Shown one piece after another: positions 61,382-64,000 of a stretch of DNA of 64,000 bases. Within the stretch, counting starts at the first letter, position 1; every line of letters starts with the position of its first letter. A program made the position numbers and the translations under genes. Under the pieces are notes generated by a model. That model saw only the letters and a list, made by a program, of their open reading frames with translations. It was not told where the DNA came from and searched no databases. Source of the stretch: Cylicocyclus nassatus (lineage: Eukaryota > Nematoda > Chromadorea > Rhabditida > Strongylidae); the NCBI GenBank assembly GCA_958299035.1, contig CATQJL010000223.1, positions 50,264,302 through 50,328,301 of the forward strand. The letters run 5' to 3'.

Positions 61382-63198
61382 GTATGTTTTCAGATTTATC
61401 TTCTACCTAATAATATTTTAACGTTTTTCTCACTCAATCCTGCGAGCCGTGATAATCCAAGCATTGAAAAAGCGAACAGTGAATTTTCAACGCGAATTCT
61501 CTATTAAAAATTTCTCGAGCCGTGATGTCCTAGAGTGGTGATTCTGTGAGCCGTGAAAGATTGCTTTATGCTTTTCTTTGAACCTATTTTCTCTGCTTGT
61601 TTTTTCTTTAGAACCCATTTTTTTACTGAGGCGCAAACACAGTACTCAATGACTCTATCACCACCATCGGCTTGTAATGTAGATATAAAGTTTCACTAGT
61701 GGAAAGACCAATGTAGAACTATTCTTGATTTTAACTCACTAATGAAAAGGCCACTCTGAGCGTCTTTTTGTTTAATTTCTCACTGGCGGAAAAACCACTG
61801 TGAGCCTCACCAAATTGAACTCTCATCAATAGAAAAGATTGGATTGAGCTACTTTTTGCCTATGTAGATATAAGTCATTTATTGAGCCTGCCTCTGGAAT
61901 CTTACGCTATGTAATCTCCCGCGGCTACTCCAAAGGCGACTCTCCCAGCCCCGTAATTTAATGGTTAATCACTCAAAACAAGCGATATTTAGCTGCCAAA
62001 AGTGGGCATTTGCGGCGCCTCTCATTTGCCTTACCCATCCACAAATGTCCGGGCTGAAGGACGGACGTTATACTACAGCGCCAGTGCGCGCGACGTCGCT
62101 CACATTTTAGGTCAACTTATAAAAATGTTTGTTCAATCTCGCGTATGTGATATCTTTCTTCGCACCGAGGTAAAATGTATGCTTGAGGAAAATCGCTCGA
62201 TTTACTTTATTTCTTATTGTTTTCATGTTCTTTTTTTTACATATGTATGAAATGGAAGTGAAATCAGCGCAACATGAAAGCATGTGGAAATACATTCGAC
62301 TTCTTCAGTTATTTTCTCATGAAATTTATGCTCCATGAGGTGCGAAGCGAGTGATCCTGCGACAATATCCAGAGGTTAGTTGATGATTAGAAGCCAGTGC
62401 AATTATCTCAAAACAATATCAGATATGACTGAAAACTAAATACCGCAATAAACTTAGAAAACAGATGCCGCATACGCAAAAAACAAAAAGGCGTTTCTTT
62501 CTGAGTTTTCGCCTGAAATTCGCGAAAATACGACAACGGAGCGACGTTATACGCCACGCTCCTTTAGGCTGCAGATGGGCAACACCTTTTTTGATGCTGC
62601 TTAAAAGCATTTGGGCTCGAAATTGGATCAAATGCTCCTTTCATGGAATCGAGCACGACTGGAAAGTAGGTATCCGTCCCAAGGACTTCTCAAATGATGT
62701 TCTGTGCGGAAAGACCATACATAGAGAACACAAAAAAACTTCCTTCAACCCTACTCGCATGATAGTCCGTGAGAGGCACGTTTTCTTATCCTTCGTCTAT
62801 GTTTTACGCTTTTTGTCTTTGCACGCAACTGTTTCGAAAAAAAATCAAAGCCAAGGTAGGGCAAAAAAACCTGAGTCTTCAAAAAGACTCGCCTGCAATT
62901 GTGGCAGAAGAATATGCTAAACCTACATTTAACCGTTGTCTCAAATTTGACATTTCAGCATGACTTCAGGTTGGTTTTGGAGAAAAAACTTCATAAATAA
63001 ATCAACTTGTAGATTTAGCTTGCTTTATCTGCTAATTGAATCGCGAGAACGAGGCATCATTTTTGCCCAGTCTCCCCAGCCTTCAGCCCTAAAAATTTGC
63101 AAGGACATCTCTAAAGGCTACTATGTTTTGCTATACGAGACCCTAAGAACATAGATTTTTTGGACAAAGATCTAATTATCACGGCAATTTTACACGAT
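61382..63198. other. Intergenic or intronic, nothing firm
   Basis: The 151-residue frame at 62465-62920 and neighbouring frames on both strands have no domain I recognise. If the exon at 61238 is real, this is its intron sequence. Repeats of GAGCCGTGA near 61445-61550 are notable but short. Confidence 0.3.
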
Positions 63199-64000
63199 TT
63201 GTGGCGGCCCGGTGGGATCAGCACCTTCCACAAGTGCTCGCCGCAGCTACACCTTAGAACCCTGTTGTCCCTTACATGATGTCGCGCGTCCGATAAGACT
63301 CCTTACCGGCCGCTGCCGAGACCTTCCCCTATCCGTATGACGACACGATAGCAGCGCGTAAACGCTGATGAGGAGGAAAGAGCCGACTAAATTAAATACG
63401 TTTATCTTTAAACACACAGAAACTATACTAAACTCAAAACTACAAAATATGTAAAAGAAGAAGAAACGGCGGTCGCATCGCCCCGTGCTACCGATGGCCC
63501 CGTTAGGCTTATCTCCAGAGGTGGACTTCCCGAGGCCTCACCTAACAGATCCGTCGCCAGTCGCCCAGACCCGAAGAAAACGGTGCAACCCTCTCAGCTC
63601 CCGATAATTCTGATTCAACAACGATTCCAAAAGGGGGTTGCTTTTATCATTGCGCGTACTGCGCTTGAACAATCTAAAGATCCTGTGCAACCGCTTCTAG
63701 AGCTTGGTCAACAACAAAAACACATCTAATGCGGGAGCTCAAGGCGCGATGATGCAATACTGAAATCACAGACGAAAGTAATCAATAAAGACAAAAGTGG
63801 GCAGGCCAGCAAGTGAGGCGCCGACGCCTTGTATAGCCGTTTTGTTGGCTACGTGCCAGCAAGGAGAGGTCCGGCAGCAATTGCGAAGCTAAGGCTATAC
63901 CGTAATCGCGACCGGACGTGCGAATCAACCGGTGCTTCCGGCCTCCTATTTTGAGGAGCGGTGCATCGCTGGCAGCGACACGATTTATGCAAATCCTTGG
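63199..64000 (+). mobile_element. Probable long terminal repeat of an LTR retrotransposon (cut by window edge)
   Basis: A sharp rise in GC content begins at TGTGGCGGCCCGGTGGG, the TG-start form common in LTRs. Inside are an AATAAA at about 63783 and no open frame, as expected of an LTR. The far end and any internal region lie beyond the window, so solo LTR, full element and unrelated repeat cannot be separated. Confidence 0.4.

Noticed and set aside
62465..62920. 151-residue open frame
   Set aside because: No domain or splice pattern; several overlapping frames are equally open.
63199..64000. Ribosomal DNA
   Set aside because: GC-rich, but no rRNA landmark sequence recognised; LTR-like features fit better.

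Overview
This window looks like a repeat-rich, AT-rich nematode chromosome segment. A clade V parasite such as a hookworm (Ancylostoma/Necator type) is my best guess, from memory of such genomes rather than from a search. Supporting signs are introns of about 45-55 bp with T-rich acceptors, likely spliced-leader acceptors close to start codons, a worm-type serpin split over many small exons, and very many short inverted-repeat transposons. Nothing prokaryotic is visible.

Three protein-coding loci are well supported, all on the + strand. (1) 435-950 holds the last exons of 4-hydroxyphenylpyruvate dioxygenase (tyrosine catabolism); the gene starts left of the window and has a frame break. (2) 24043-29893 is a four-exon gene for a 208-residue secreted precursor. 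It has a signal peptide and four dibasic-flanked segments ending in EPPL(I)-KR; I do not recognise it and treat it as a candidate new neuropeptide-like precursor. (3) 33451-48907 is a nine-exon inhibitory-type serpin of 361 residues with an 11.5-kb first intron. Several weaker exon-like stretches (9646-9994, 10868-11007 minus, 15590-15863, 17704-17919, 61238-61381) are listed at low confidence.

The rest is mainly mobile DNA. From 951 to 24042 the sequence is gene-poor with scattered decayed repeats. From 31400 to 61060 almost every kilobase carries an element: Helitrons, a CR1/Jockey-type LINE lying inside a Helitron, a tRNA-derived SINE, TA-flanked mariner-type MITEs, TTA/TAA-flanked Harbinger-like elements, TTAA-flanked MITEs, hAT-like MITEs with poly-G tracts, and an AATATTCG palindrome array with a 12-bp target duplication. 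Several are nested two or three deep, mostly inside serpin intron 1, so insertion order can be read directly. A probable LTR element enters at the right edge.

The three main genes show no sign of working together; they are independent loci separated by transposon-filled DNA.
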